Origin: HXMU1420-2 sp040830545
GTDB taxonomy: Bacteria; Pseudomonadota; Alphaproteobacteria; Rhodobacterales; Rhodobacteraceae
Assembly (NCBI GenBank): GCA_040830545.1
Contig: JBFOMB010000192.1
Span: 1-20,762 of the forward strand
Length of the DNA stretch: 20,762 nt
Reading direction: 5' to 3'
Shown: piece after piece, positions 14,180 to 20,735 of the stretch
Position numbering within the stretch: position 1 is the first letter of the stretch
How the letters are laid out: each line of letters begins with the position of its first letter
Made by a program: the position numbers and the translations under genes
Notes under the pieces: generated by a model
What the model was told of the DNA's origin: nothing
Seen by the model: the letters and a program-made list of their open reading frames with translations, nothing else
Databases searched by the model: none

Positions 14180-15064
14180 ATGCCTCGCCGATACCTCGAC
14201 ATTTATCCCTCTGCGCCACTGCTGAGCAGCGAGGATTTGGAGCATCCGTCAGCCGCCGCGCTGATGTCAGTGCAGTATTTTCAGGCTGAACCTGACAGCA
14301 TGCCGGAGGGTGCGTTTGTGGAACACCACATCTTGCTGAACCTGTGTGACACGCCGCATCGGGTGCAGAACTGGCGTGACGGGGTTTTGCGCGATTTCAC
14401 GTTTGAAAAACATGATGTCATTGTCACCCCGGCAGGGATGCGGTCTGGCTGGCGGTGGCACAGCCGGTCGGATGTGATCGTGGTGACGCTGGACCCGGAA
14501 AAGGTAGCGAGATTTGCGCAGATTGAACTGGGTCTGTTGCTGGACGCGCAGCAGGTTCGGGATGTTCCGCAAACCTCGGACCCGGATCTATGTGCGGCGG
14601 CGGTCATGTTACGCGATGCTCTGGACGCGGACGATATGTCGTCTGCCGTGATGTTCGAGGCGATGAGCCGCGTGTTGCTGGTCAAGCTGCTGCAGCGTTA
14701 TGGTGCGGTGCGGGTTGAAAAGGTGGCGCAATCCGCGCGCCTGACCTCAGCCCAGTATCATCGTGTGCTGGCGTATATCCGCGCGCGGCTGGATCGTTCC
14801 GTTAGTGTGGATGAACTGGCGCGAGAGGCAGGGATGAGCGCGTCCCATTTCAGCCGTGTGTTCAAGGACACGCTGGGCACGACGCCAATGCAATATGTGA
14901 TGGCCTATCGCATCGAACAGGCGGTGGAGATGATGGCGGACACGCAGCGGGCCTTTGGGGAAATTGCGATGGCCTGCGGGTTCAGCGATCAGGCGCATTT
15001 TACGCGGAGTTTCAAACAGGTCACGGGGCAGACGCCGCGCCAATATCGTAATTCGTTCAGTTAG
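14180..15064 (+). CDS. AraC-family transcriptional regulator
   Basis: A 294-residue protein. The C-terminal third is a complete AraC/XylS double helix-turn-helix: VDELAREAGMSASHFSRVFKDTLGTTPMQYVMAYRIEQAVEMM and then FGEIAMACGFSDQAHFTRSFKQVTGQTPRQYRNSFS, including the family signature around the second helix. The N-terminal part (about residues 40-120) reads as a cupin-like effector domain but has no recognisable ligand motif. The ATG at 14180 has no clear ribosome binding site, so the start is tentative; Met30 (MSVQYFQAEP) is a possible alternative. It sits between a divergent Tat-type hydrolase and two downstream co-directional genes with signal peptides, which are its probable targets. Confidence 0.92.
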   Translation: MPRRYLDIYPSAPLLSSEDLEHPSAAALMSVQYFQAEPDSMPEGAFVEHHILLNLCDTPHRVQNWRDGVLRDFTFEKHDVIVTPAGMRSGWRWHSRSDVIVVTLDPEKVARFAQIELGLLLDAQQVRDVPQTSDPDLCAAAVMLRDALDADDMSSAVMFEAMSRVLLVKLLQRYGAVRVEKVAQSARLTSAQYHRVLAYIRARLDRSVSVDELAREAGMSASHFSRVFKDTLGTTPMQYVMAYRIEQAVEMMADTQRAFGEIAMACGFSDQAHFTRSFKQVTGQTPRQYRNSFS

Positions 15065-15171
15065 CAGCATCGTACAAAAACGCGGCAGCCCGGTTCAAGT
15101 TTATCGGGGCAGGGCGGCGTATCTCCTTTTCATCGGGAACAGAACCCGACCGAGATTGAGGAGACATACCC

Positions 15172-16125
15172 ATGAAATCCGTAACCCTGACCACCGCCGC
15201 TGCGCTGATGGCTTCGACCGCTGCGATTGCGCAGGTTGAAACCCGCGCTGTGACCTTTGAAAACGAAGGAGCCATCATGTCCGGGACGCTCTACCTGCCC
15301 GAGGATTATGCCGGGGCCAAACTGCCGACGGTGGTGGTGACAGGCGCGTGGACTTCGGTTCAGGAACAGATGCCTGCGAACTACGCCCGCGAAATGGCGG
15401 CACGGGGGTTTGCGGCGTTTACGTTTGATTTCCGGGGGTGGGGCAAATCCGGGGACCTGCCGAACAACGTCCGGTTTGTGGAAAGCCCGGCGGCCAAGAC
15501 GTCGGATATCCGCGCGGCATTTGAATTTGTCGCGACCCTTCCGCAAGTTGATGCAAGCCAGCTGAACGGTTTGGGTATCTGTGCGTCAGCCGGGTACATG
15601 GTGGATGCGGTGTCCGGCAATGAGCTTGTGCAGCGGGTCGGGCTGGTCGCGCCGTGGCTGCAAAATGGTGAGATCGTAGAGGCGGTTTATGGCGGCGCCG
15701 AGGGTGTGGCGGGCCTGATCGAGGTTTCCCGCGCCGCAGAGGCTGCGGGCGGGCAGGTCATTCCAGCAGCGGGGCCGGAAGGGGCCGAGGGCGTGTTGAT
15801 GCCCATTGGCGGCTATTACTACGAGGCCGATCGGGGCGCGATCCCTGAATATGACGACAAGTGGAACAATGCTGGGTGGGAAGGCTGGCTGACCTACACC
15901 CCGGCGGACAACCCCCAGCGATTGGACAAACCGCTGGCCATTGTGCATTCCGAAAGCGCAGCAATACCGCAGGGGGTTCAAACCTTCCTTGCCGGGTTTA
16001 CCGGTCAGGCCACGGCGCAGTGGCTGGAGGATGTGACCCAGTTCGATTTCTACGACAACCCCGAAGACGTGCAGCGCGCCGCTGACACGGTGGCCGACCA
16101 TTTCCGCGCGGGTGTGGATGGCTGA
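15172..16125 (+). CDS. Exported alpha/beta hydrolase (dienelactone-hydrolase-like elbow)
   Basis: A 317-residue protein with a Sec signal peptide, MKSVTLTTAAALMASTAAIA. The core has SGTLYLPEDY, PTVVVTGAW, FTFDFRGWGKSG (family loop near 84-94) and a nucleophile elbow reading LGICASAGY (134-142). In this elbow Cys137 occupies the GxC position used by dienelactone hydrolases, while Ser139 gives xxSxG; either could be the nucleophile. His259 (VHSE) and His310 (DHF) are candidate triad histidines. A GAGGAGA site precedes the ATG. Relatives are general COG1073-type hydrolases with unknown substrates. The SnoaL-like gene follows after 50 bases on the same strand, likely in one transcript. Confidence 0.85.
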   Translation: MKSVTLTTAAALMASTAAIAQVETRAVTFENEGAIMSGTLYLPEDYAGAKLPTVVVTGAWTSVQEQMPANYAREMAARGFAAFTFDFRGWGKSGDLPNNVRFVESPAAKTSDIRAAFEFVATLPQVDASQLNGLGICASAGYMVDAVSGNELVQRVGLVAPWLQNGEIVEAVYGGAEGVAGLIEVSRAAEAAGGQVIPAAGPEGAEGVLMPIGGYYYEADRGAIPEYDDKWNNAGWEGWLTYTPADNPQRLDKPLAIVHSESAAIPQGVQTFLAGFTGQATAQWLEDVTQFDFYDNPEDVQRAADTVADHFRAGVDG

Positions 16126-16175
16126 GGCGACCGGGGTGGTCGGTGACCCGCCGCCCCAACATCAGGAGATACACG

Positions 16176-16679
16176 ATGACTAAGAGATTTGCCGCCGCGC
16201 TGGTCGCGGCCACAACGCTCAGTGCGCCCGCAATGGCCGATATGGTCGAGATAAGCCGCACGATCACCGACATCGCCGCAGGGGCGGACCGGCACGATTG
16301 GGCACGCGTCAGGGATGCGTTTTCCGACAGTGTAACCGTCGACTACACAAGCCTGTGGGGTGGAGAACCCGCAACCCAAGCTGCTGACGATCTGGTCGCG
16401 GGATGGCAGGGATTCCTGCCGGGGTTCGACATGACTCATCACATGGTGACGAACCACACCGTGGTGTCGCAGGACGGTGACAGCGCGTTGGTGCAGGCGG
16501 AATTCACCGCGACTCATCGGGTTGATGACATGCTGTGGACGCTGGGCGGGCGTTATACCTACGAGATGAAACCGGCCGAATCGCGCTGGCGGGTGACGTC
16601 GTTGACCATGACGGCACTATGGGAAACCGGGGATCGCGGGATTGTTGCAATTGCAAGCGAACGCGCGGCAGCCAATTGA
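16176..16679 (+). CDS. Exported SnoaL/NTF2-like protein
   Basis: A 167-residue protein starting at the ATG at 16176 (MTKRFAAALVAATTLSAPAMA), preceded by CAGGAGA. The ATG at 16143 would add 11 residues, lacks a good binding site and would spoil the signal peptide. After cleavage near AMA, the 145-residue mature protein has the pattern of a SnoaL-like alpha+beta cone fold: EISRTITDIAAGADRHDWARVRDAFSDSVTVDYTSLWGG, then alternating strands ending in WRVTSLTMTALWETGD. Such domains act as small-molecule isomerases, hydratases or binding proteins; nothing here fixes a reaction. It shares the transcript with the upstream exported hydrolase, suggesting work on the same periplasmic compound. Confidence 0.8.
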   Translation: MTKRFAAALVAATTLSAPAMADMVEISRTITDIAAGADRHDWARVRDAFSDSVTVDYTSLWGGEPATQAADDLVAGWQGFLPGFDMTHHMVTNHTVVSQDGDSALVQAEFTATHRVDDMLWTLGGRYTYEMKPAESRWRVTSLTMTALWETGDRGIVAIASERAAAN

Positions 16680-16703
16680 GGTCTTGGTTAATTTTGGGTG
16701 GGT

Positions 16704-16735
16704 GCGGGACCACGAGCTTCGCGGTCCCGCTTTCC
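16704..16735 (+). terminator. Rho-independent terminator after the SnoaL-like gene
   Basis: GCGGGACC (16704-16711) pairs with GGTCCCGC (16723-16730), and the loop can add three more pairs (CGA with TCG). TTTCCC follows. It begins 24 bases past the stop codon and should end the hydrolase/SnoaL transcript. Confidence 0.75.
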
Positions 16736-16778
16736 CTGCACGCCCCTTTCAATGGGGATGGGCGGGGCTATGCAAAGT

Positions 16779-16830
16779 CCGGCCCAGACGTGGACAAATA
16801 CACGTCTGAACCGGTGCCGGAAGGACCGGC
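16779..16830. ncRNA. Tandem hairpins, possible structured RNA element
   Basis: The first hairpin has CCGG (16779-16782) and CAGACGTG (16785-16792) pairing with CACGTCTG (16801-16808) and CCGG (16811-16814), with a 2x2 internal loop and the 8-base loop GACAAATA. The second, GCCGG-AAGGA-CCGGC (16816-16830), follows one base later. They lie downstream of a terminator and outside any gene. Strand and transcription are unknown, and no known RNA family was recognised. Confidence 0.35.
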
Positions 16831-16970
16831 GCAGGTCAGAGAGCCCTGTAATCACAAGGATCTTTTCCCGATGTTCCCTGGCCAAAGCCACCACTCACGG
16901 AACGCTCTCAATTTGCTGAGTTCGGCGTTATTTCGAAAGTCATGTATTCCTTACCTTGCGTAAATACCCT

Positions 16971-16999
16971 CAAAAACCCCCATGTTTTTTGGGTTTTTG
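16971..16999. terminator. AT-rich inverted repeat, candidate terminator for the luxR-type gene
   Basis: CAAAAACCC (16971-16979) is complementary to GGGTTTTTG (16991-16999) around an 11-base loop. It lies 53 bases beyond the stop of the minus-strand LuxR-type gene, between convergent genes. The GC part of the stem is short, so termination efficiency is doubtful. Confidence 0.35.
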
Positions 17000-17051
17000 A
17001 CGCGAATTGGCGGCATTTTTTTAGGCAGGCTTTACATTTCAGGCCAATGTT

Positions 17052-17807
17052 TCAGGCTTCCAGCACAAACATCTGATTTTGCAAGGATGCCTTCAAAACC
17101 GCCTGTGCCGTGGTTTCCACCGCCAATGCCTCGCGTGCAAGGCGCAGGTGTTTTTCAACGGTGGCCGAGGTCAGCCCCATGAGCAGCGCGATGTCCTGTG
17201 TGGTTTTGCCATCGCCGACCCATTCCAACGCCTCGCGCTGGCGCTTGGTCAGCGACCGGGTGGGGGCCGAGTAGGGCAGGGTCATGATTTTGAGATGCGC
17301 AATGTTGTTCATCAGGTGGATGTCGTGGCCGTGTTCAGCCCAGATTTCGTCGACCTCGTCCTGCAACATGCCTTTGCGCGCGGCCAGCGATATGGCCCCC
17401 TTTGCCCTCGAAGATATGGATTTGAAGCTGACCGTATAGCCCGCGACCACGTCCATTTTCAGATTGAATTCGATCACCTTCAGCTCTTCAGGCGAAAGTT
17501 TCCCGCGATTGAACTTCTCAGCCAGCGTGCGCCAACTGCCAGCCCCTTCGTTTTCCAGCGCCCAATGAGTCATCGGCGCGTGGAAATAGAGGCCCCCGTC
17601 AATGAACCCGTCCACGTATTCCTGCGAATGATTGCTGAGGACGATGAAGTCCTCGGGGTCGCCAAACGAATGTTCGCTGCGAAACCGTGTGAATCCGTAG
17701 ATCAGGCGGTCAAACCCGTAGTGGTCCATCATGTCTGTATGCGTTGACCACAGCTCTTCCAGCGTTTTCGCGTTGGAAAGGAAGTACAGATATTCCTTGA
17801 CCCTCAT
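17052..17807 (-). CDS. LuxR-family regulator with autoinducer-binding-like domain (LuxR solo)
   Basis: A 251-residue protein starting MRVKEYLYFLSNAKTLEELW at the ATG at 17807. A longer frame to 17882 exists, but it would overlap aroQ and adds no domain sequence. The N-terminal two thirds follow the autoinducer-binding fold (MMDHYGFDRLIYGF, then VLSNHSQEYVDGFIDGGLYFHAPMTHWALENEGAGSW). The C-terminal GerE helix-turn-helix is LTKRQREALEWVGDGKTTQDIALLMGLTSATVEKHLRLAREAL. Aligned by eye to TraR, the ligand residues W57, Y61 and D70 become Tyr64, Phe68 and Ala77, while P71 and W85 are kept (Pro78, Trp92). No luxI-type synthase is in the window. The gene starts 5 bases after aroQ and is probably co-transcribed with it. 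Confidence 0.88.
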   Translation of the reverse strand: MRVKEYLYFLSNAKTLEELWSTHTDMMDHYGFDRLIYGFTRFRSEHSFGDPEDFIVLSNHSQEYVDGFIDGGLYFHAPMTHWALENEGAGSWRTLAEKFNRGKLSPEELKVIEFNLKMDVVAGYTVSFKSISSRAKGAISLAARKGMLQDEVDEIWAEHGHDIHLMNNIAHLKIMTLPYSAPTRSLTKRQREALEWVGDGKTTQDIALLMGLTSATVEKHLRLAREALAVETTAQAVLKASLQNQMFVLEA

Positions 17808-17812
17808 GGCCG

Positions 17813-18259
17813 TCAGGCTCCCTGTATGTGAGACTTCAGAGCGTCGATGGCAAATGTGTAGCCTTGCGCCCCGAACCCGCACAGTTGGCCAATCGTATTA
17901 GGTGCATTTACGATAAAGGATCGGTGTCGGAAGGGTTCGCGTGCATGGATATTGGACAGGTGCACCTCGACCGTTGGTAGTTCGACCGAGATGATTGCGT
18001 CCATGATCGCAATCGACGTATGCGTATAAGCCCCCGCATTCAGGATGATGCCATCCTGTGTTCCCTTTGCCGCGTGGATCGCGTCAATAAGGCCGCCTTC
18101 ATGGTTGGATTGGAATGCCTCAATCTCTGCGCCAACCCTGTCCCCGTGGGTGCGGCACAGATCCTCGATATCTGCCAATGTGGTCTTGCCATAGACCTCG
18201 GGCTGACGTGTGCCCAGCAGGTTCAGATTCGGACCGTTCAGAACAAGTAATTTCAGCAT
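17813..18259 (-). CDS. aroQ: Type II 3-dehydroquinate dehydratase
   Basis: A 148-residue protein with the full type II signature: GPNLNLLGTRQPEVYG (near 9-24, with the catalytic Tyr23), EGGLIDAIHAA, ILNAGAYTHTSIAIMDAI, VEVHLSNIHAREPFRHRSFI and a C-terminal GQLCGFGAQGYTFAIDAL. It dehydrates 3-dehydroquinate to 3-dehydroshikimate in the shikimate pathway, or in the opposite direction for quinate use, as a cytoplasmic dodecamer. The ATG at 18259 has no obvious ribosome binding site; the bases before it read GTTGAATAA. A LuxR-type regulator follows 5 bases downstream. The leader carries two strong inverted repeats. No other shikimate-pathway gene is nearby. Confidence 0.95.
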   Translation of the reverse strand: MLKLLVLNGPNLNLLGTRQPEVYGKTTLADIEDLCRTHGDRVGAEIEAFQSNHEGGLIDAIHAAKGTQDGIILNAGAYTHTSIAIMDAIISVELPTVEVHLSNIHAREPFRHRSFIVNAPNTIGQLCGFGAQGYTFAIDALKSHIQGA

Positions 18260-18278
18260 TTATTCAACCGTTTGACGA

Positions 18279-18313
18279 GGACAGAGAATAGGGGGACACC
18301 CCCCTTTCTGTCC
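18279..18313 (-). promoter_or_regulatory. Nested hairpin and candidate promoter upstream of aroQ
   Basis: Outer arms GGACAGA (18279-18285) and TCTGTCC (18307-18313) enclose GGGGG (18291-18295) and CCCCC (18300-18304). Read on the minus strand, TGGACA (18314-18309), an 18-base spacer and TATTCT (18290-18285) also resemble a -35/-10 pair, with a start near 18278. The same hairpin could instead terminate the MaoC operon from upstream. These roles cannot be separated by eye. Confidence 0.4.
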
Positions 18314-18325
18314 AGCTTTCCCCGG

Positions 18326-18350
18326 TTCGGGATGTAGCGTACATCCCGAA
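18326..18350. promoter_or_regulatory. Perfect 25-base palindrome upstream of aroQ-luxR
   Basis: TTCGGGATGTA (18326-18336), the centre GCG and TACATCCCGAA (18340-18350) form a perfect inverted repeat with 11-base arms. Its centre is about 60 bases upstream of the predicted aroQ start of transcription, a usual position for an activator. It is long for chance and does not match the classical lux box. Confidence 0.65.
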
Positions 18351-18403
18351 TTCGGCAAATATGTGTCGTGCGGTCTACGTCAGATAGTTTGGAACTGTCC
18401 CGC

Positions 18404-18883
18404 TTATGCCTCTTCCGGTCCGAAGATCGCCAATCCCAGCCATTCCGCCACCAACGCAGGTTTGTCCGTGCCATCGATTTCGATGGTCAGGATGTTGGTA
18501 CGCAGCAACTCGGTCGGGCTGCGCAGTCGAGCCTCTTTCAACTCGAACCGACCGCGCACGCGTGACCCGGCCACAACAGGCGTGAGAAACCGAAGCTTTT
18601 CAAAGCCATAGTTGATGCCCATGACCTGCCCCGGCAGCATGTCGAAACAGTCATAGGCAAAGCGGCTGGCCAGTGACAGGGTCAGAAACCCGTGCGCGAT
18701 AGCCCCGCCAAACGGCGTTTCCCGCGCAGCCCGTTCGGGGTCCACATGAATCCACTGATCGTCATGGGTGGTTTCAGCAAAGGAATCGATCATGTCCTGA
18801 TCGACGGTGATCCAGTTCGACACGCCAACCTCTGTGCCGATCAGGGTTTGGTGATGGTCCAGCGCAGCCTGAATATGGGACAT
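18404..18883 (-). CDS. MaoC-family (R)-enoyl-CoA hydratase-like dehydratase
   Basis: A 159-residue protein from the ATG at 18883, with AAGGAGG 6 bases upstream. The longer frame to 18946 overlaps the upstream gene and is rejected. The hydratase-2 (hot-dog fold) motif is complete: SFAETTHDDQWIHVDPERA with Asp41 and His46 in D-x4-H spacing, then GGAIAHGFLTLSL (59-71). These enzymes hydrate trans-2-enoyl-CoA to (R)-3-hydroxyacyl-CoA; some relatives act on other CoA thioesters. It is the third gene of a three-gene operon with an MDR oxidoreductase (10-base gap) and a crotonase, pointing to acyl-CoA breakdown or modification. Substrate chain length cannot be told. Confidence 0.9.
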   Translation of the reverse strand: MSHIQAALDHHQTLIGTEVGVSNWITVDQDMIDSFAETTHDDQWIHVDPERAARETPFGGAIAHGFLTLSLASRFAYDCFDMLPGQVMGINYGFEKLRFLTPVVAGSRVRGRFELKEARLRSPTELLRTNILTIEIDGTDKPALVAEWLGLAIFGPEEA

Positions 18884-18893
18884 CTGATCCTCC

Positions 18894-19898
18894 TTATGCG
18901 GGGTCCTGGGCGACGCGGACCATGCGCTTGCCCTTGTTGTCGCCATGTAGCAGGCCGATCAGCGCCTTGGGCGCGTTTTCCAGCCCGTCGACCACGTCCT
19001 CGGTCACTTTGACCTGACCACTGGCAACCCAGTTCTGGAGCGCGCGCAGGGCTTTGTCGTCGTCATGGGCGAAATCCATCACAACAAACCCTTCCATCCG
19101 CAGGCGTTTGACCACAACCAGACCCGGCAGGTTGCGAGGACCAGTTGGTGCGTTGCTGTCATACTGGCTGATAGCGCCACAGCAAACGACGCGGCCGCGT
19201 TCGTTCATCTGGAACAGCGCCAATTCCAGGATTTCGCCACCGACATTGTCGAAATAGACATCGACACCTTCGGGGCAGGCCTTGCGCAGGGCTTTGAAGA
19301 ATCCGGGGTCGCGATAGTCGAGGCATTCGTCAAAGCCCAGCTCGTCCTTGACCCACGCGCATTTTTCCGGTCCGCCCGCGATGCCCACAGCGCGACAGCC
19401 GATGGCTTTGGCGATCTGACCGACATAGCCGCCCACAGAACCAGCGGCAGCGGAGACAAGGATTGTTTCACCTGGCACCGGCCTGCCCACACCGATCAGC
19501 CCGTGAAAGGCGGTTTTGCCCGCGATCCCGTAAACCGACAGCAGGTGCGACAATGGCGAGACGGCAGGCATTTTCTGACACAACCGCGCGGGGCGGGTGA
19601 CGTATTCCGCCCAGCGGGATTCGGCGGCGACAATGTCACCGGGGGACAGGCGATCCGACTTGCTCTCCACCACTTCGCAGATCGAGTAGGTATGCATCGT
19701 GTCGCCTGCATTCACCGCCTCGCGATAGGTTGCGCCCTGCATCCATGCACGGTTGGCGGCGTCGATGGACATCAGGATGGTTTTCAACAGCACCTCGCCC
19801 TCGCCCGGGACCGGGCGTTCGCCGGATTGGATGTTGAAATGGCCTTCGGTCAGTTCGCCCTTTGGCAATTCGTGAATGATGACTTGTGTATTGCTCAT
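18894..19898 (-). CDS. Zinc-independent MDR-family NADP-dependent oxidoreductase
   Basis: A 334-residue protein of the medium-chain dehydrogenase/reductase superfamily, in the branch of prostaglandin/leukotriene B4 reductases and bacterial curcumin reductase. The GroES-like N-terminal half includes VLLKTILMSIDAANRAWM. The Rossmann half has the nucleotide motif VSAAAGSVGGYVGQIAKAIGC (a double-bond-reductase AAxGxxG variant), then AVGIAGGPEKC, DECLDYRD, GVDVYFDNVGGEIL and GAISQYD. The zinc-ligand pattern of alcohol dehydrogenases is absent. Family members reduce the alpha,beta double bond of enones or enoyl thioesters with NADPH. It lies 12 bases after the crotonase gene and 10 before the MaoC gene, so the three are one operon acting on the same unsaturated acyl compound (inference). 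Confidence 0.92.
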   Translation of the reverse strand: MSNTQVIIHELPKGELTEGHFNIQSGERPVPGEGEVLLKTILMSIDAANRAWMQGATYREAVNAGDTMHTYSICEVVESKSDRLSPGDIVAAESRWAEYVTRPARLCQKMPAVSPLSHLLSVYGIAGKTAFHGLIGVGRPVPGETILVSAAAGSVGGYVGQIAKAIGCRAVGIAGGPEKCAWVKDELGFDECLDYRDPGFFKALRKACPEGVDVYFDNVGGEILELALFQMNERGRVVCCGAISQYDSNAPTGPRNLPGLVVVKRLRMEGFVVMDFAHDDDKALRALQNWVASGQVKVTEDVVDGLENAPKALIGLLHGDNKGKRMVRVAQDPA

Positions 19899-19910
19899 GT
19901 CGCGTCTCCC

Positions 19911-20735
19911 TCATCGACCTTCGAAAGTCGGGTTTTCCTTGGAAAAGAAGGCCCTTACAGCCCGTTTGTGATCTTCTGTCTGCATGCTGCGGACCATGCG
20001 GTCGGCTTCCATCGCCAACGTGGTTTTCAGGTCCGACACCTGCGCGCGGTTGTGGTTTTCCTTCATGTAACGCAGGGCTACCGGAGGACCGGCGGCGATT
20101 TCGGCGGCCAGTGCGTTGGTTTCGCTCATCAAGGTGTCTGCAGGTACAACGCGGTTAAACAGACCCAGCGCCAGCCCTTCTTCTGCGCCTATGCGGCGGT
20201 TGGTGTAGTAGATTTCCTTTGCGCGGGCCGGTCCGACCAGCCGTTGCAGGAACCAGCTGCCGCCATAGTCCCCAGACAAACCGATGCGGGCAAAGGCGGG
20301 CACGATGAACGCGGTGTCCGCCGCCACGCGCAGATCACACGCCAGCGCAATGGACATTCCAGCGCCTGCCGCCGGGCCGGGCAGTGCAGCGATTGTCGGC
20401 TTGGCGCAATCATGCAGGCGCAGGGACAGACCTTCCTGCCCTTGTTGCAGGATGCGGATCATTTCGTCCGTAGTGGGCGGGTTTTCTCCGCCCAGGTTGT
20501 CCCCCATGCCCGAAATGTCGCCTCCCGCACAAAACGCGTCGGCAGCGCCGGTCAGGACGATCACGCGCACGTCGCTGTCCCGCTCCGCGTCCAGAATCGC
20601 CTGCCGCAAGGCAGGGGTCAGGATGTCCCCTAACGCGTTTTTCTTATCAGGGCAGTTCAGGGTGATGATTGCGATGTGGTCTGAAACCGAAAACAGCAAC
20701 AGGTCTGTGCCGGTATCCACGTGCCGTGTTGTCAT
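19911..20735 (-). CDS. Crotonase-superfamily protein (enoyl-CoA hydratase/isomerase), atypical catalytic residues
   Basis: A 274-residue protein with both oxyanion-hole segments of the crotonase fold: AFCAGGDISGM (67-77) and LPGPAAGAGMSIALACDLRVAA (119-139). Aligned by eye to mitochondrial enoyl-CoA hydratase, the catalytic Glu144 position is Ser128 and the Glu164 position falls at Ala147/Phe148, so both hydratase glutamates are missing. Asp156 in GLSGDYGG matches the Asp of PaaG-type isomerases (GLVPDAGG). A CoA-dependent isomerase or other crotonase reaction is therefore more likely than simple hydration. It is the first gene of the operon; only 27 bases upstream are visible, so its promoter cannot be judged. 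The ATG at 20735 begins MTTRHVDTGTDLLLFSV. Confidence 0.9.
   Translation of the reverse strand: MTTRHVDTGTDLLLFSVSDHIAIITLNCPDKKNALGDILTPALRQAILDAERDSDVRVIVLTGAADAFCAGGDISGMGDNLGGENPPTTDEMIRILQQGQEGLSLRLHDCAKPTIAALPGPAAGAGMSIALACDLRVAADTAFIVPAFARIGLSGDYGGSWFLQRLVGPARAKEIYYTNRRIGAEEGLALGLFNRVVPADTLMSETNALAAEIAAGPPVALRYMKENHNRAQVSDLKTTLAMEADRMVRSMQTEDHKRAVRAFFSKENPTFEGR

Larger units (their letters stand above)
16680..17051. other. 372-base convergent intergenic region
   Basis: No supported gene. It holds an intrinsic terminator (16704-16735), two tandem hairpins (16779-16830) and an AT-rich inverted repeat (16971-16999). The segment 16835-16970 shows nothing I can name. Open frames such as 16698-16919 lack binding sites and protein character. 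Confidence 0.7.

Noticed and set aside
17808..17882. N-terminal extension of the LuxR-type protein
   Set aside because: The extra 25 residues lie within aroQ in another frame; the autoinducer-binding domain begins at the ATG at 17807.
19065..20633. 522-codon open frame on the plus strand
   Set aside because: It runs antisense across three well-supported genes (MaoC operon), has no ribosome binding site and its protein is His/Arg/Gln-rich with no family features; a high-GC codon shadow.
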